Positions 18,279-26,424 of a stretch of DNA of 33,950 nucleotides are shown here, piece by piece. A program made the position numbers and the translations under genes. Numbering within the stretch: the stretch's first letter is position 1; every line of letters starts with the position of its first letter. The stretch is from Bradyrhizobium sp. NAS80.1. GTDB lineage: Bacteria > Pseudomonadota > Alphaproteobacteria > Rhizobiales > Xanthobacteraceae. Below the pieces are notes generated by a model, which saw only the letters and a list, made by a program, of their open reading frames with translations, had not been told where the DNA came from and did no database searches. Location of the stretch: positions 1 through 33,950 of the forward strand of contig NZ_LGHL01000185.1 of the NCBI RefSeq assembly GCF_001908205.1, in the 5' to 3' direction.

Positions 18279-18770
18279 TCAGCCCCGCGCCAGGCGGCGT
18301 TTGATGCGCAGCATCGCAAGTGCTGCCCGCGCGGCATCGCCGCCCTTGTTGAGCTCGCTGGCGCGCGCCCGCGCCCAGGCCTGTGCCTCGGTATTGACGG
18401 TGAGAATGCCGTTGCCGAGCGGCAGCTTTCGCGCCACCGCAAGGTCCATCAGCGCGCGCGAGGATTCCTGCGAGACGATCTCGAAATGGATGGTGTCGCC
18501 GCGGATCACGCAGCCGAGCGCGATCACCGCGTCGTAGGGCTTGCCATTGGCGGCCGCGGCGTCGACCGCGATGGCCACCGCCGCCGGGATCTCCAGCGCA
18601 CCGGGAACCGTGATCACGTCATGCGTCAGGCCGGCGGCCTTCAGCTCGGCCACCGCACCGTCCAGAAGCGCGTCCTGGAGATCGTCATAGAACCGCGCCT
18701 CGACAATCAGCGCACGCGCGCCGGAGATGTCGGTCTGGTCCTTCAGAGGTGCGCGCCGCGCGTCTGCCAT
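18279..18770 (-). CDS. ribH: 6,7-dimethyl-8-ribityllumazine synthase
   Basis: RibH condenses 5-amino-6-ribitylamino-uracil with dihydroxybutanone phosphate to lumazine, the penultimate riboflavin step. Visible family motifs are ALIVEARFYDDLQDALLDGA, VPGALEIPAAVAIAVD, ALGCVIRGDTIHFEIVSQES with the catalytic His95, and PLGNGILTVNTEAQAWARA. The 163-residue length is normal for an icosahedral or pentameric lumazine synthase. It is followed by nusB after three bases. The upstream gap to ribE (157 bases) holds a palindromic repeat, so ribH may have its own promoter. No FMN riboswitch fold was recognised. Confidence 0.96.
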   Translation of the reverse strand: MADARRAPLKDQTDISGARALIVEARFYDDLQDALLDGAVAELKAAGLTHDVITVPGALEIPAAVAIAVDAAAANGKPYDAVIALGCVIRGDTIHFEIVSQESSRALMDLAVARKLPLGNGILTVNTEAQAWARARASELNKGGDAARAALAMLRIKRRLARG

Positions 18771-18843
18771 CGTCTAAATCCGTTCTACAGAGGTCGGCGC
18801 GTTATGTAGTCGCCGCAGGCGGGTAAGCCAAGTTTTAAACTGT

Positions 18844-18914
18844 CGTTCCGGGGCGCGAAGCGAGCCCGGAATCTCGAGATTCCGGGTCTGGTCCTTCCGA
18901 CCATCCCGGAATGA
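18844..18914. repeat. Palindromic repeat in the ribE-ribH gap (TTCCGGGGCGCGAAG type)
   Basis: The core at 18865-18886 is a perfect 22-base palindrome starting CCCGGAATCTC. Outer arms GTCGTTCCGGGG (about 18843) and TCCCGGAATGAC (to about 18915) are near-complementary. This kind of element is widely scattered between genes in Bradyrhizobium. It differs from the one in the nusB-thiL gap. Confidence 0.75.
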
Positions 18915-18927
18915 CCGGCTGCGCCGG

Positions 18928-19536
18928 TCACTTCATTTCCGTCAGCCGCGCTGCGTAGCGGGCCATCAGGTCGACCTCGATATTGACCTCGGCGCCCGCC
19001 GTCCAGCCACCGATCGTTGTGACTGTCAGCGTGTGCGGGATGATCAGCACCGAAAAGCTCACGTCCTTGACCGTATTGATCGTCAGCGACACGCCGTCGA
19101 GCGTGATCGAGCCCTTGGTGGCGATGAACCGCGCCAGCTCGCGCGTGGTGCTGAGCTCGAACCGAGCCATGTCGGGCAAATCCTCGCGGCTGACGATAGT
19201 CGCGATGCCATCGGCATGGCCTGCGACGATATGGCCGCCGAGCTCGTCACCGATCTTGAGCGCGCGCTCGAGATTGAGCCTCGTGCCCACTTTCCAGTGT
19301 TTTGCGGTCGTCAGCGCCAGCGTCTCGGCAGCAGCATCGACGTCAAACCAGGTTTTGCCGCCCTCGACGCCGGAAGCGACCACCGTCAGGCAGACGCCAT
19401 TGCAGGCGATCGAGGCGCCGTCGGCGATGGTGGCGCGATCGTAGCGGCAGGCGATGCGCAGACGATGCAGCTGTCCCTGCGCCGTTGGCGTGAAGCTGAC
19501 GATCTCGCCGATATCGGTGACAATGCCGGTGAACAT
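18928..19536 (-). CDS. ribE: Riboflavin synthase alpha chain
   Basis: Riboflavin synthase dismutates two lumazine molecules to riboflavin. The 202-residue protein contains the two tandem lumazine-binding barrels. The first begins MFTGIVTDIGEIVSF and includes IACNGVCLTVVASG. The second begins LGGHIVAGHADGIATI and includes ITLDGVSLTINTVKDVSFSV, followed by IIPHTLTVTTIG. The N-terminal MFTGIV is diagnostic. Its start codon shares one base with the ribD stop (TAATG-type overlap at 19536). It is the third gene after nrdR-ribD and ends before the repeat preceding ribH. Some genomes name it ribC. Confidence 0.96.
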   Translation of the reverse strand: MFTGIVTDIGEIVSFTPTAQGQLHRLRIACRYDRATIADGASIACNGVCLTVVASGVEGGKTWFDVDAAAETLALTTAKHWKVGTRLNLERALKIGDELGGHIVAGHADGIATIVSREDLPDMARFELSTTRELARFIATKGSITLDGVSLTINTVKDVSFSVLIIPHTLTVTTIGGWTAGAEVNIEVDLMARYAARLTEMK

Positions 19537-20684
19537 TACGAGCGCTCGTAGATAGTGAGAGTATCCCTGTCGAATGTCTCGCTAGCATGAACCTTGTAGG
19601 CCTGCGACTGCGTGATTTTCGACAGGGGCATTGCATCGAGCGCATCCACCCCAGCGGCGCCGACCGCTTCCGCTCCGCGGAACAGCCAGATCTCGTCGAC
19701 GAGATCGGCCGCCACGAATGATGCAGCAACCCGGCTGCCGCCCTCGACCATCAGCCGCGTGATACCTTTCTCGGCCAACGCATGCAGCACGGCCGGAAGA
19801 TCGAGCCCGGAGGCGTTGCCCGGCGGCATTCGCATGATTTGCACGCCGGCAGCGCCGAGGCGGGTCGCGGCGGCTGCTTCCGCAAGCCCCGAGCCGAACA
19901 CCCAAAGCGGCGTCTCTCGCGCGGAGCGCACCAGCTGGCTCGATGCGGGAATGCGCAGGCTCTGGTCGAGCACCGCGCGCACCGGCGAGCGCGCCGCCAT
20001 GCCCGGCAGGCGGCAGTTGAGCTGAGGATCGTCCGCCAGCACCGTGCCGATACCGACCAGGATCGCATCGCTCTGCGCGCGGAGCAGATGCACGCGATTG
20101 CGCGCCGCCTCCCCCGTGATCGCGAGCGGCTTGCCGCCGGCGGCGCCGATCTTGCCGTCGGGCGAGACCGCGAGCTTCAGGATGACATGTGGGCGCTTGT
20201 CCCGGATACGGCGGAAATGTCCGGCGTGGTCGAACGCGGCTTCCGCCGCGCAGAGGCCAACGTCGACGGCGATGCCGGCGGCGCGCAGGCGCGCGTGGCC
20301 CTGGCCCGCGACTTCCGGATTGGGATCCTCGATCGCCGTCACCACGCGCTTGATGCCTGCGGCGATCACCGCGTCCGCGCAAGGCGGCGACTTGCCGAAA
20401 TGCGAGCACGGCTCCAGCGTGACATAGAGCGTGGCGCCCCGCGCCGCCTCTCCTGCGCGCCGCAGCGCTTCAGGCTCGGCATGCGGACGTCCACCGGGCT
20501 GCGTCCAGCCGCGACCGACGATGACGCCGTCCTTGACGATGACGGCGCCGACGGCCGGATTGGGCCAGGTGCGCCCCTGCCCGCGCATACCCAACGCCAA
20601 AGCAAGCTGCATGAAACGGCGATCGGCGTCCTTGGCGTCGCGGGCCTTCTGCGCGAACTGATCTTCCAGGATACGGAAGATCAT
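19536..20684 (-). CDS. ribD: Bifunctional pyrimidine deaminase/reductase RibD
   Basis: RibD performs the deamination and side-chain reduction steps of riboflavin synthesis. In this 382-residue protein the N-terminal deaminase has GRTWPNPAVGAVIVKDG, then GRPHAEPEAL (zinc His68, catalytic Glu70) and LEPCSHFGKSPPCADAVI (zinc Cys93 and Cys102). The C-terminal NADPH reductase starts near residue 165 (RPHVILKLAVSPDGKIGA) and includes ITGEAARNRVHLLRAQSDAI, LVGIGTVLADDPQLNCRLPG and GITRLMVEGGSRVAASFV. Its start overlaps the nrdR stop as ATGA. It is coupled to both neighbours, in an operon glyA-nrdR-ribD-ribE. Confidence 0.97.
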   Translation of the reverse strand: MIFRILEDQFAQKARDAKDADRRFMQLALALGMRGQGRTWPNPAVGAVIVKDGVIVGRGWTQPGGRPHAEPEALRRAGEAARGATLYVTLEPCSHFGKSPPCADAVIAAGIKRVVTAIEDPNPEVAGQGHARLRAAGIAVDVGLCAAEAAFDHAGHFRRIRDKRPHVILKLAVSPDGKIGAAGGKPLAITGEAARNRVHLLRAQSDAILVGIGTVLADDPQLNCRLPGMAARSPVRAVLDQSLRIPASSQLVRSARETPLWVFGSGLAEAAAATRLGAAGVQIMRMPPGNASGLDLPAVLHALAEKGITRLMVEGGSRVAASFVAADLVDEIWLFRGAEAVGAAGVDALDAMPLSKITQSQAYKVHASETFDRDTLTIYERS

Positions 20685-21163
20685 TTGCGGATCGCGGCGA
20701 GCCGCGCTTCCTCCTCACCGGAGAGCTCGCCGAGCACGTCGGCGAAATCCTTGGCCTCGCGGAAATTGCGGTAGACCGAGGCGAAGCGCACATAGGCGAC
20801 GTCGTCGAGCGTGCGCAGATGCTCCATCACGGTCTCGCCGATCACCTCGGAGGAGATCTCCGCCTCGCCACCGGTCTCGAGCTCGCGCACGATGGTGGAG
20901 ACCATCTTCTCCACCCGTTCGGGCTCGACCTGCCGCTTGCGCAAGCTGATCTGCACCGAGCGCATCAGCTTGTCGCGGTCGAACGGCACGCGGCGGCCGT
21001 TGCGCTTGATCACCGTGAGCTCGCGCAGCTGCACGCGCTCGAAGGTGGTGAAGCGGAAATTGCAGGCGACGCATACGCGCCGCCTGCGGATAACGGAAGA
21101 GTCCTCGGTCGGACGCGAGTCCTTTACCTGCGTATCGAGACTGTTGCAGTTCGGGCAGCGCAT
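20681..21163 (-). CDS. nrdR: Transcriptional repressor NrdR
   Basis: NrdR represses ribonucleotide reductase genes in response to (d)ATP. The 160-residue protein starts with a zinc ribbon (MRCPNCNSLDTQVKDSRPTE, then RRRVCVACNFRFTTFERVQL) with four Cys. An ATP-cone follows (VIKRNGRRVPFDRDKLMRSV, QISLRKRQVEP) and the helical end is HLRTLDDVAYVRFASVYRNF. It lies 15 bases after glyA and overlaps ribD by four bases. No NrdR box was recognised in the window, as expected, because its targets are elsewhere. Confidence 0.97.
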   Translation of the reverse strand: MRCPNCNSLDTQVKDSRPTEDSSVIRRRRVCVACNFRFTTFERVQLRELTVIKRNGRRVPFDRDKLMRSVQISLRKRQVEPERVEKMVSTIVRELETGGEAEISSEVIGETVMEHLRTLDDVAYVRFASVYRNFREAKDFADVLGELSGEEEARLAAIRK

Positions 21164-21178
21164 CCGTTTGCCTTGACC

Positions 21179-22477
21179 TTACTGGTAGATCGGGAACCGG
21201 TCGGTGAGCGCCTTGACCCGTTCCTTGATCGCGGCTTCCACCAGCGGCGCCTTGCCGTCGTCGGACTGCGCGATCGCGTTGAGGACCTCGGCGATCATGC
21301 CGCCCACCTGCTGAAACTCGGCAACGCCGAAGCCGCGGGTCGTCGCAGCCGGCGTGCCCAGGCGCAGGCCCGAGGTCACGAACGGCTTTTCCGGATCGAA
21401 CGGGATACCGTTCTTGTTGCAGGTGATGGCGGCGCGGACCAGCGCCTTCTCCGAGACGTTGCCCTTCAGGCCCTTCGGCCTGAGGTCAACGAGCATCAGA
21501 TGGTTATCGGTGCCGCCGGAGACGATGTCGAAGCCATGGCCCTTCAGCGTCTCGGCCAAGGCTTTGGCATTCTCGACGATGTTCTTCGCATAGACCTTGA
21601 AGTCCGGACGCAGCGCCTCGCCGAAGGCGACCGCCTTCGCCGCGATCACATGCATCAGCGGACCGCCCTGCAGGCCAGGGAAGATCGCCGAGTTGAGCTT
21701 CTTGGCGAGCGTCTCGTCATTGGTGAGGATGAGGCCGCCGCGCGGACCGCGCAGCGACTTGTGGGTCGTGGTCGTGGTGACGTGCGCATACGGCACGGGT
21801 GAAGCATGCACGCCGCCGGCGACAAGACCTGCGAAGTGCGCCATGTCGACGAGCAGATACGCGCCGACGCTGTCAGCGATCTCGCGGAAACGCTTGAAGT
21901 CCCAGGCACGCGAATAGGCCGAGCCGCCGGCGATGATCAGCTTCGGCTTGACCTCTTCGGCCTGCTTGGCGACCGCGTCCATGTCGATGATCTGGTCCTC
22001 GCGGCGCACGGTGTAGTGCGCGGCCTTGAACCACTTGCCGCTCATGTTGACGGGCGAGCCGTGGGTGAGATGGCCGCCGGCCGCGAGGTCGAGACCCATG
22101 AAGGTGTCGCCCGGCTGCAGCAGCGCCAGGAACACCGCCTGATTCATCTGGCTGCCGGAGTTCGGCTGCACGTTGGCGAAGTTCGCACCGAACAGCTTCT
22201 TGGCGCGATCGATCGCGAGGTTCTCGGCGACGTCGACCCACTCACAACCGCCATAGTAGCGCGCGCCCGGATAGCCTTCCGCGTATTTGTTGGTCATCAC
22301 CGAGCCCTGCGCTTCCAGCACTGCACGGCTGACGATGTTCTCGGAGGCGATCAGCTCGATCTCATGGCTCTGCCGGCCGAGTTCGCCCTTGATGGCGGCG
22401 GCGATCTCCGGGTCGGCCTGGTTGAGCGAGGCGGTGAAAAACGAATCGGGTGCGGAGGCGGTTTGGGCGAGGGTCAT
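21179..22477 (-). CDS. glyA: Serine hydroxymethyltransferase
   Basis: GlyA is the PLP enzyme that interconverts serine and glycine and charges tetrahydrofolate with a one-carbon unit. At 432 residues it is full length. Motifs include ELIASENIVSRAVLEAQGSV, MTNKYAEGYPGARYYGGCEW, ANVQPNSGSQMNQAVFLALL, LLVDMAHFAGLVAGGVHASP and VTTTTTHKSLRGPRGGLILT, whose Lys240 binds PLP. The ATG at 22477 follows GGAGATATTC. It heads a tight group with nrdR, ribD and ribE. The 270 bases upstream must hold the promoter; I saw no glycine riboswitch. Confidence 0.97.
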   Translation of the reverse strand: MTLAQTASAPDSFFTASLNQADPEIAAAIKGELGRQSHEIELIASENIVSRAVLEAQGSVMTNKYAEGYPGARYYGGCEWVDVAENLAIDRAKKLFGANFANVQPNSGSQMNQAVFLALLQPGDTFMGLDLAAGGHLTHGSPVNMSGKWFKAAHYTVRREDQIIDMDAVAKQAEEVKPKLIIAGGSAYSRAWDFKRFREIADSVGAYLLVDMAHFAGLVAGGVHASPVPYAHVTTTTTHKSLRGPRGGLILTNDETLAKKLNSAIFPGLQGGPLMHVIAAKAVAFGEALRPDFKVYAKNIVENAKALAETLKGHGFDIVSGGTDNHLMLVDLRPKGLKGNVSEKALVRAAITCNKNGIPFDPEKPFVTSGLRLGTPAATTRGFGVAEFQQVGGMIAEVLNAIAQSDDGKAPLVEAAIKERVKALTDRFPIYQ

Positions 22478-22748
22478 CTTGCGAATATCTCCACCGCCGC
22501 AGCCTTTTGGCGGGCTCCGGGCGGGTCTGGTGTGGCGATTGGAAGCGGCGAGCGCGATCTACCACATCGCCCGCCCCCGGCCAAGTATTTGCGGGTCGGA
22601 CCTGATATTTATGCAAGATATGGTGGCGATTGGAGGATTTGGGCGCTGGGGCGGCCCTACCAAGCCGCTCGTCAGCGAACATCCAGCATAGGGCCGATTT
22701 GAGCCCCAAACCCCGCGTCTGAAACCGCCCGCCCAGGGCGGCGTCCCA

Positions 22749-22970
22749 TCACAGCCCCGTATACCCCGCTTTGATGGGGTCGACGCTGCCATCGAGCTGG
22801 CGCAGATAAGTCAGGCCGCAGACGGTCAACCTGTGGGGGTCCTTCTCGCCGGCTTCCATCAAAGTGTTCAGGTAGTTCGTGACCTTGACCCGCGCCTCCT
22901 CGCTGGCCGCCGCCGTGCGGTTGGCGAGCAGGTCATAGGTCTGCATGATGCGGTCGATGGCAGCTTCCAT
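22749..22970 (-). CDS. Small conserved-type hypothetical protein (73 aa)
   Basis: Starting at ATG 22970, with GAGGGGG in front, the frame encodes 73 residues: MEAAIDRIMQTYDLLANRTA, a helix rich in Ala and Glu, then EKDPHRLTVCGLTYLRQLDG and a short tail. The whole protein looks helical and soluble. I recognise no known domain. The longer frame up to 23195 is low-complexity Ser/Pro/Arg and overlaps the next gene, so I reject that extension. The next small gene (23008-23244) lies 37 bases upstream on the same strand, so the pair is probably co-transcribed. Function unknown. Confidence 0.75.
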   Translation of the reverse strand: MEAAIDRIMQTYDLLANRTAAASEEARVKVTNYLNTLMEAGEKDPHRLTVCGLTYLRQLDGSVDPIKAGYTGL

Positions 22971-23007
22971 GGCCCCCTCAGGTTCTTGCTGGTTTTGCGG
23001 GATTTGA

Positions 23008-23244
23008 TCAGGCAACCGCTCTGGCCTCGGGCTCTGCCTCGAACCGGGCGATCGCCTTGTTGGCGAGCCTGAGCTTGTTGAACTCGCCTTGCTGGAGCAG
23101 CCTGATGATGATCTCGAGCAGGCGTTCGTTGGTGACGAGTGAGTCGGGAATTGCACCGGAGCGACGGAGGTAGTTCGCGGCAATGGCGTAGGCATCGCTC
23201 ACGAGTTCGACGTTCATTACCTGAGGCCCGCGCTCGACCAGCAT
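23008..23244 (-). CDS. Small conserved-type hypothetical protein (78 aa)
   Basis: From ATG 23244, preceded by a strong CGGAGGATGCG site, the frame gives 78 residues: MLVERGPQVMNVELVSDAYA, then IAANYLRRSGAIPDSLVTNE, RLLEIIIRLLQQGEFNKLRL and ANKAIARFEAEPEARAVA. It is all helix, with an amphipathic central segment suited to protein-protein contacts. An inner ATG at 23217 is also possible; the frame back to 23385 lacks a ribosome site. No family was recognised. It sits between ldtR and the 73-residue gene, both on the same strand. Confidence 0.75.
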   Translation of the reverse strand: MLVERGPQVMNVELVSDAYAIAANYLRRSGAIPDSLVTNERLLEIIIRLLQQGEFNKLRLANKAIARFEAEPEARAVA

Positions 23245-23445
23245 CGCATCCTCCGATCCGGAGAAACAACTGCTGCGCGAGGAACTGGTTCCGCCCGGCC
23301 CGGTAATTTTTTCGCAGTCGCGAAGACGACAAAACGCACCGGTCCGGGCAGGAGCCGGGCCGGCGCGCTTGGGGAAGTTAGGCACGTTCGGGAGGCTTGC
23401 CGGTCTTGTTGCGGGCCGGCTTGGCCTTGATCCCTCCGAAAGAGC

Positions 23446-23964
23446 TCAGAGGCGATACAGGATCTGGTCGGTCCAGAACCGCTCGAGGCGGTGCAGCGAC
23501 TTGTTGAGGGTCGAGAATTCCTCGCCCGAGATGCCACCGACCTGCTCAACCGTCTTGACGTGCTTTTGGTAGAGCGCGTCGACGATGCGGCGGACTTCCT
23601 GGCCCTGCGGGGTCAGGCGGATGCGCACCGAGCGGCGATCAACACGCGAACGCTGATGATCGAGGAAGCCGAGCTCGACGAGCTTCTTCAGATTGTACGA
23701 GACGTTGGAGCCCAGATAGTAACCGCGCGTGCGCAACTCGCCTGCGGTCAGCTCCTTGTCGCCGATGTTGTAGAGCAGGAGCGCCTGCACCGAATTGATG
23801 TCCGCACGGCCGCGGCGATCGAACTCGTCCTTGATGACGTCGAGGAGACGACGATGCAGCCGCTCCACCAGAGTCAAAGCTTCCAGATAGAGCGACTGCA
23901 CCGAGCCCTGCTGGCCGGAGACGCGCTCTGCGGTATCTGCCGCAGTTGCGACGGCTTTCATCAT
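23446..23964 (-). CDS. ldtR: MarR-type winged-helix regulator LdtR
   Basis: LdtR is a MarR-family regulator of an L,D-transpeptidase and stress genes, characterised in Liberibacter and Sinorhizobium. The 172-residue protein has an N-terminal dimer helix (VQSLYLEALTLVERLHRRLL), a winged helix at about residues 50-115 (INSVQALLLYNIGDKELTAG, ELRTRGYYLGSNVSYNLKKL, VELGFLDHQRSRVDRRSVRI) and C-terminal helices ending DQILYRL. The RSRVDRRSVRI wing and GSNVSYNL recognition helix are typical. ATG 23964 has AGGGGAAG in front; a second ATG follows directly. No ldt gene is adjacent in this window, so it must act in trans. Confidence 0.88.
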   Translation of the reverse strand: MMKAVATAADTAERVSGQQGSVQSLYLEALTLVERLHRRLLDVIKDEFDRRGRADINSVQALLLYNIGDKELTAGELRTRGYYLGSNVSYNLKKLVELGFLDHQRSRVDRRSVRIRLTPQGQEVRRIVDALYQKHVKTVEQVGGISGEEFSTLNKSLHRLERFWTDQILYRL

Positions 23965-24479
23965 GACACTTCCCCTGTTGTCGTTTTTATCGACACTTAT
24001 TCGACGAAACTTTTGTCCCGCCTGATAGGTGCAACTTAAGGGGCCCGATTGAAGATCAGCTTAAACAAGACAATAAAGAGATCATGAATTTAAGACAGTG
24101 AATTGCGTATTAAGCCTGTGCCACAAGGACTTTTCGCAACCGTCTGTTGACCCTCGCAAGGTCCTGTTCACCCTCCGTCCGCCTCGATTGTCGCATTCCA
24201 GAACAGCCCCGCCCCGTTTCGAAACGTGTGCGTAACAGCTGTGGCGGAAACACGCTGGTTAGCGAAAAGTTAGAGCGAATTTTACGCAACGATCGGTCAA
24301 CCAAGCGCGCACATCTCCGTTCTCTTGTCCCGGACAAGCGAAGCGCCGATCCGGGACCCAAAAGCCACAAACGAGATCGCGCAGAGATGGGCCCCGGCTC
24401 TGCAGTGCATCACGCCGCAAGCGCGGCGCGCTGCGCTGCGTCCGGGGCACGGGAGACAGCATGTTGAGCCGTCTGCGCG
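23965..24479. other. Gene-free region between ldtR and the DUF6163-like gene
   Basis: These 515 bases hold no supported gene. The first 140 bases are unusually A/T-rich for this window and are the likely ldtR promoter region. The right part (24327-24455) carries a palindromic intergenic repeat. Confidence 0.5.
24327..24448. repeat. Palindromic intergenic repeat (GTCCCGG type)
   Basis: Two nested arm pairs are visible. GTCCCGG (24327-24333) pairs with CCGGGAC (24351-24357), and GCCCCGG (24391-24397) with CCGGGGC (24442-24448), the latter around a CGCGGCGCGCTGCGCTGCG-type GC-rich interior. The motif around CGCTGCGTCCGGGGCACGG resembles a repeat dispersed in Bradyrhizobium genomes. Confidence 0.65.
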
Positions 24480-24977
24480 CTACGGCGGCCGTTCGCGCGC
24501 GGCCATCCAGGCGAGCGCGAGATAGGCGGCGAGCATGAAGGCCTCGACGCCGACCACGATCAGGCTGCCGCCGTAGATGCCGGGGAACATCAGCTCGATC
24601 ACGGCCATCGACACGACAGTCGTGAGCCACACCACCGCGCCCCACGGCGTTGCCAACCATAGGCCGACAGCGGCGACGAGCTCGATCACGGCGAAGTACA
24701 CGGTTGCGGCCTGCCAGGCCATCGACTGGTTCTCGAACGCCTCGTCCTCGCCGCCGACGAAGCCGGTGACCTGCGCCCAGTGATAAAGGCCCTTGAGGAT
24801 CGAGAGCAGAGCCATCACCCGCAGGAACAGCACGAGCCGACGCGTCCAGACACTGTCGTCGGACTCGTGACGCTCCGACGAGATCGCCGCCACCGACATT
24901 GCATTGTCTCTGGCATTGTCTCTGACGGCGTCCCTGGCGCTGTCACGGGCCGCATCGCGGGTGGAGATCTCTGACAT
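24480..24977 (-). CDS. DUF6163-like small membrane protein
   Basis: This 165-residue protein starts at ATG 24977 behind AGAAGGG. A short charged repeat (RDAARDSARDAVRDNARD) leads to four predicted membrane helices: LFLRVMALLSILKGLYHWAQ, WQAATVYFAVIELVAAVGLW, WGAVVWLTTVVSMAVIELMF and VGVEAFMLAAYLALAWMAAR. I associate it with the DUF6163 family of alphaproteobacteria, mainly by its position divergent from hemB; that name is tentative and its function is unknown. The frame continues upstream to 26201 across the antisense of hemB, which is a GC-rich shadow and not part of this gene. Confidence 0.8.
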   Translation of the reverse strand: MSEISTRDAARDSARDAVRDNARDNAMSVAAISSERHESDDSVWTRRLVLFLRVMALLSILKGLYHWAQVTGFVGGEDEAFENQSMAWQAATVYFAVIELVAAVGLWLATPWGAVVWLTTVVSMAVIELMFPGIYGGSLIVVGVEAFMLAAYLALAWMAARERPP

Positions 24978-25100
24978 GGCACCCTTCTGGCTGCTTTGCC
25001 CCGCAAAATCAATCGGCTGCCATCCCTTGCGGCAGGTCAAGCCGCGGTGACGGGAACCGTGCGAACTGGTATAAGAATAATTCCAGCCGGAGGAAGAGTA

Positions 25101-26162
25101 ATGGCGATCAAATACGGACGTCCGATCGAATTGCGCGAGGTTTCGCGCCGGGATGGCACAACAGCCTCCCCTGCCCTCGATCTGACCGTCCGGCCGCGCC
25201 GCAACCGCAAGGCCGAATGGGCCCGGCGGATGGTGCGCGAGAATGTGCTCACGACGGATGACCTGATCTGGCCGCTGTTCCTGATCGACGGCCACAACAA
25301 GCGCGAGCAGGTCGCCTCGATGCCCGGCGTCGACCGCCTCAGCGTCGATCAGGCCGTACGCGAGGCCGAGCGAGCAATGAAGCTCACCATCCCCTGCATC
25401 GCGCTGTTTCCCTACACCGATCCGTCCCTGCGCGACGAGGAAGGTTCGGAGGCCACTAACCCGAACAACCTCGTCTGCCAGGCCGTGCGCGCGATCAAGA
25501 AGGAGTTTCCCGAGATCGGCATCCTCTGCGACGTCGCGCTCGACCCCTTCACCAGCCACGGCCATGACGGCCTGATCTCCGACGGCAAGATCCTGAACGA
25601 CGAGACAGTCGCCGTGCTGGTGCGTCAGGCGCTGGTGCAGGCCGAAGCCGGCTGCGACATCATCGCGCCCTCCGACATGATGGACGGCCGCGTCGCCGCG
25701 ATCCGCGAGGCGCTCGATCGCACCGGCCTTCTCGACGTGCAGATCATGGCCTATGCGGCCAAATATGCCTCCGCCTTCTACGGCCCGTTCCGTGATGCGA
25801 TCGGCTCGGCGAAGACGCTGACTGGCGACAAGCGCACCTATCAGATGGACAGCGCCAACACCGACGAGGCGCTCCGCGAGGTCGAGCTCGACATCGCCGA
25901 AGGCGCCGACATGGTGATGGTGAAGCCCGGCATGCCCTATCTCGACGTGGTCCGCCGCGTGAAGGACACGTTTGCGATGCCGACCTTCGCTTACCAGGTC
26001 TCCGGCGAATACGCGATGATCGCAGCCGCCGCCAACAACGGCTGGCTCGACGGCGACCGCGCCATGATGGAGAGCTTGCTCGCCTTCAAGCGTGCCGGCG
26101 CGGATGGTGTGCTCAGCTATTTCGCGCCGAAGGCGGCGGAGAAACTTCGCGCGCAAGGGTAA
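25101..26162 (+). CDS. hemB: Delta-aminolevulinic acid dehydratase (Mg type)
   Basis: HemB joins two 5-aminolevulinate molecules into porphobilinogen for haem. The 353-residue protein has both active-site lysines, Lys221 in YAAKYASAFYGPFRDA and Lys275 in DMVMVKPGMPYLDVV. The metal loop reads CDVALDPFTSHGHDG, where Asp replaces the Cys residues of zinc enzymes. This is the Mg-dependent variant known from Bradyrhizobium japonicum. The start at ATG 25101 has a near-perfect GGAGGAAGAG site; the in-frame upstream extension to 24996 is not needed. It is divergent from the DUF6163-like gene across 123 bases. Haem demand in symbiosis and respiration fits a metal-independent-of-zinc enzyme. Confidence 0.97.
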   Translation: MAIKYGRPIELREVSRRDGTTASPALDLTVRPRRNRKAEWARRMVRENVLTTDDLIWPLFLIDGHNKREQVASMPGVDRLSVDQAVREAERAMKLTIPCIALFPYTDPSLRDEEGSEATNPNNLVCQAVRAIKKEFPEIGILCDVALDPFTSHGHDGLISDGKILNDETVAVLVRQALVQAEAGCDIIAPSDMMDGRVAAIREALDRTGLLDVQIMAYAAKYASAFYGPFRDAIGSAKTLTGDKRTYQMDSANTDEALREVELDIAEGADMVMVKPGMPYLDVVRRVKDTFAMPTFAYQVSGEYAMIAAAANNGWLDGDRAMMESLLAFKRAGADGVLSYFAPKAAEKLRAQG

Positions 26163-26172
26163 GTCATCCGCA

Positions 26173-26262
26173 GGGTGGGCAAAGCGCAGCGTGCCCACCA
26201 ACTCCAGCGTGGACGACAGCGAGTGATGGTGGGCACGGCGCTAACGCGCCTTTGCCCACCCC
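26173..26262. repeat. Palindromic intergenic repeat (GGTGGGCAAAG type)
   Basis: GGGTGGGCAAAGCGCAGCG...CCCACCA (26173-26200) and TGGTGGGCACGGCGC...TTTGCCCACCC (26227-26261) are imperfect reverse complements. Each arm is itself a small palindrome (GTGGGC/GCCCAC). It lies just after the hemB stop. I recognise this as a type of element common between Bradyrhizobium genes. Confidence 0.75.
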
Positions 26263-26424
26263 AAGAAGTCCGCGCTGGTGGTCCTGCCTCCCAGCGTCGT
26301 GCTGGCACCTCCTCCGCCGCCGAATCGCCGGAATATTTCCGCTTCTTGGTGCCGGTGCGCCCTTGGCACGGGGATGATCTGCTCCCATGTCGTGCCCGAG
26401 GGTTTTCCCCTGCGAGGACGGACC

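Noticed and set aside
22478..22748. Riboswitch (glycine, FMN or TPP) in front of glyA, ribD/ribH or thiL
   Set aside because: No matching conserved core was seen in any of the upstream regions.
24480..26201. 573-codon minus-strand open frame spanning the hemB region
   Set aside because: It is antisense to hemB, rich in Arg/Gly/Asp low-complexity residues; only its last 165 codons look like a protein, and these have their own start and ribosome site.
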